From Roseiarcus sp049513815 (lineage in GTDB: Bacteria > Pseudomonadota > Alphaproteobacteria > Rhizobiales > Beijerinckiaceae): a DNA stretch of 6,764 bases. The stretch covers positions 1 to 6,764 of the forward strand of contig JBEKVR010000203.1 in the NCBI GenBank assembly GCA_049513815.1, given 5' to 3'. Under the pieces are notes generated by a model. That model saw nothing but the letters and a program-made list of their open reading frames with translations, searched no databases and was not told the DNA's origin. Of the stretch, positions 6,421 through 6,764 are shown in pieces. Made by a program: the position numbers and the translations under genes. Within the stretch, counting starts at the first letter, position 1, and each line of letters opens with the position of its first letter.

Positions 6421-6764
6421 TCAGTTGGAATCATAGGCCTGAATGACCGCCGCCAGCTGCGTCGTGCTGAGCGCCGCAACTTGTTGCGACGTGAACGAGT
6501 TGGCTTGCGCGCTGGTCAGGCTCATAATGTCGGCGGTCGACAGTCCGGCGAGAGCCTTCGTGCTGATGGCGTCGATCTGGCCCGTCGTCAGCGTGGAGAC
6601 GTCGCCCGTCTGAAGAGCGGCGACCTGCGCGGAGCCGAGGGTGCCGATCTGCGCCGTCGTCAAAGCGACCGTCTGATCGGTGCTCAACGCGCCGATCTGC
6701 GCCGTCGTCAGCGACGCGACTTGCGTCGTCGTCAGAGCGGCAACGTCGCTCGTCGTGATCGCGC
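6421..6764 (-). CDS. C-terminal end of a Ser/Thr-rich octapeptide-repeat protein (5' end outside window)
   Basis: The frame is open to the window edge. 113 residues are visible: 13 consecutive eight-residue units followed by the tail AVIQAYDSN and a TGA stop. The unit is roughly x-L-T/S-T/S-x-Q-V/I-A, for example ALTTTQVA, SLTTAQIG and ALSTTQLA. By count, 34 of the 104 repeat residues are Ser or Thr; Lys and Arg are nearly absent and there are no cysteines. A TTG at 6687 is only the Leu codon of one unit, not a start. I do not recognise a named family. Such low-complexity repeat tracts are typical of large exported or surface proteins, which is inference here since no secretion signal is visible. 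The repeats degenerate towards the C-terminus (AISTKALA, SLTSAQAN). The GT41 gene downstream on the same strand makes this a plausible glycosylation acceptor. Confidence 0.85.
   Translation of the reverse strand, partial: AITTSDVAALTTTQVASLTTAQIGALSTDQTVALTTAQIGTLGSAQVAALQTGDVSTLTTGQIDAISTKALAGLSTADIMSLTSAQANSFTSQQVAALSTTQLAAVIQAYDSN
6451..6762 (-). repeat. Tandem 24-bp / 8-residue repeat tract (13 visible units)
   Basis: Thirteen in-frame units of exactly 24 bases with no insertion or deletion run to the window edge and surely continue. Position 2 is always Leu, Ile or Phe, position 4 is always Thr or Ser, and position 6 is mostly Gln or Asp. DNA copies differ at many codons, so the regularity is stronger in protein than in nucleotide sequence, unlike a freshly expanded satellite. 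Confidence 0.9.

Noticed and set aside
6421..6687. A separate 88-residue protein starting at TTG 6687
   Set aside because: The frame stays open upstream with the same 8-residue repeat, so the TTG is an internal Leu codon of a larger gene.
6451..6762. CRISPR-like or satellite array, given the 24-base period
   Set aside because: Units are coding, in frame and diverged at the DNA level, with no repeat-spacer alternation.

Overview
The window is high-GC, densely coding DNA with Alphaproteobacterial character. The MoaA has the Rhizobiales-type core and C-terminal TGG ending, the regulator is Crp/Fnr-like, and the octapeptide-repeat protein plus GT41 enzyme recalls large repeat proteins of methylotrophic and related Rhizobiales. 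That placement is inference from protein style; no rRNA or tRNA is present to confirm it.

Left half (1-2349, + strand): a co-directional, tightly packed set. It starts with the 3' part of a Crp/Fnr-family regulator (enters from outside the window, ends at 480), followed by hypB (nickel-handling GTPase for hydrogenase maturation, 521-1237) and moaA (radical-SAM GTP 3',8-cyclase of molybdenum cofactor synthesis, about 1276-2349). The grouping suggests a respiratory or anaerobic metalloenzyme locus lying further left. Neither hydrogenase structural genes, hypA, nor a molybdoenzyme is visible here.

Middle (2350-2557): a 208-base convergent intergenic stretch with several short hairpins and one doubtful hydrophobic mini-ORF on the minus strand.

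Right half (6764 down to 2558, - strand), read in transcription order. First comes the C-terminal 113 residues of a Ser/Thr-rich protein built of strict eight-residue repeats (6764-6421). It is closed by a perfect 14-bp hairpin. A 365-base intergenic region follows, then a TPR plus O-GlcNAc-transferase-like (GT41/SPINDLY-type) glycosyltransferase (6055-3977). After a further 66 bases there is a second, unusual glycosyltransferase-like protein (3910-2558). It carries what looks like a farnesoic-acid-methyltransferase-type (FAMeT, PF12248-like) beta domain inserted between its N-terminal segment and a DDD-motif catalytic segment.

The most interesting proposal is that the right half is a protein-glycosylation module. 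In this model the octad-repeat protein is the Ser/Thr-rich acceptor, the GT41 enzyme adds the first sugar, and the FAMeT-containing transferase extends or recognises the glycan. The domain calls for GT41, HypB and MoaA rest on clear motifs. The acceptor-enzyme relationship and the role of the FAMeT insert are inferences.
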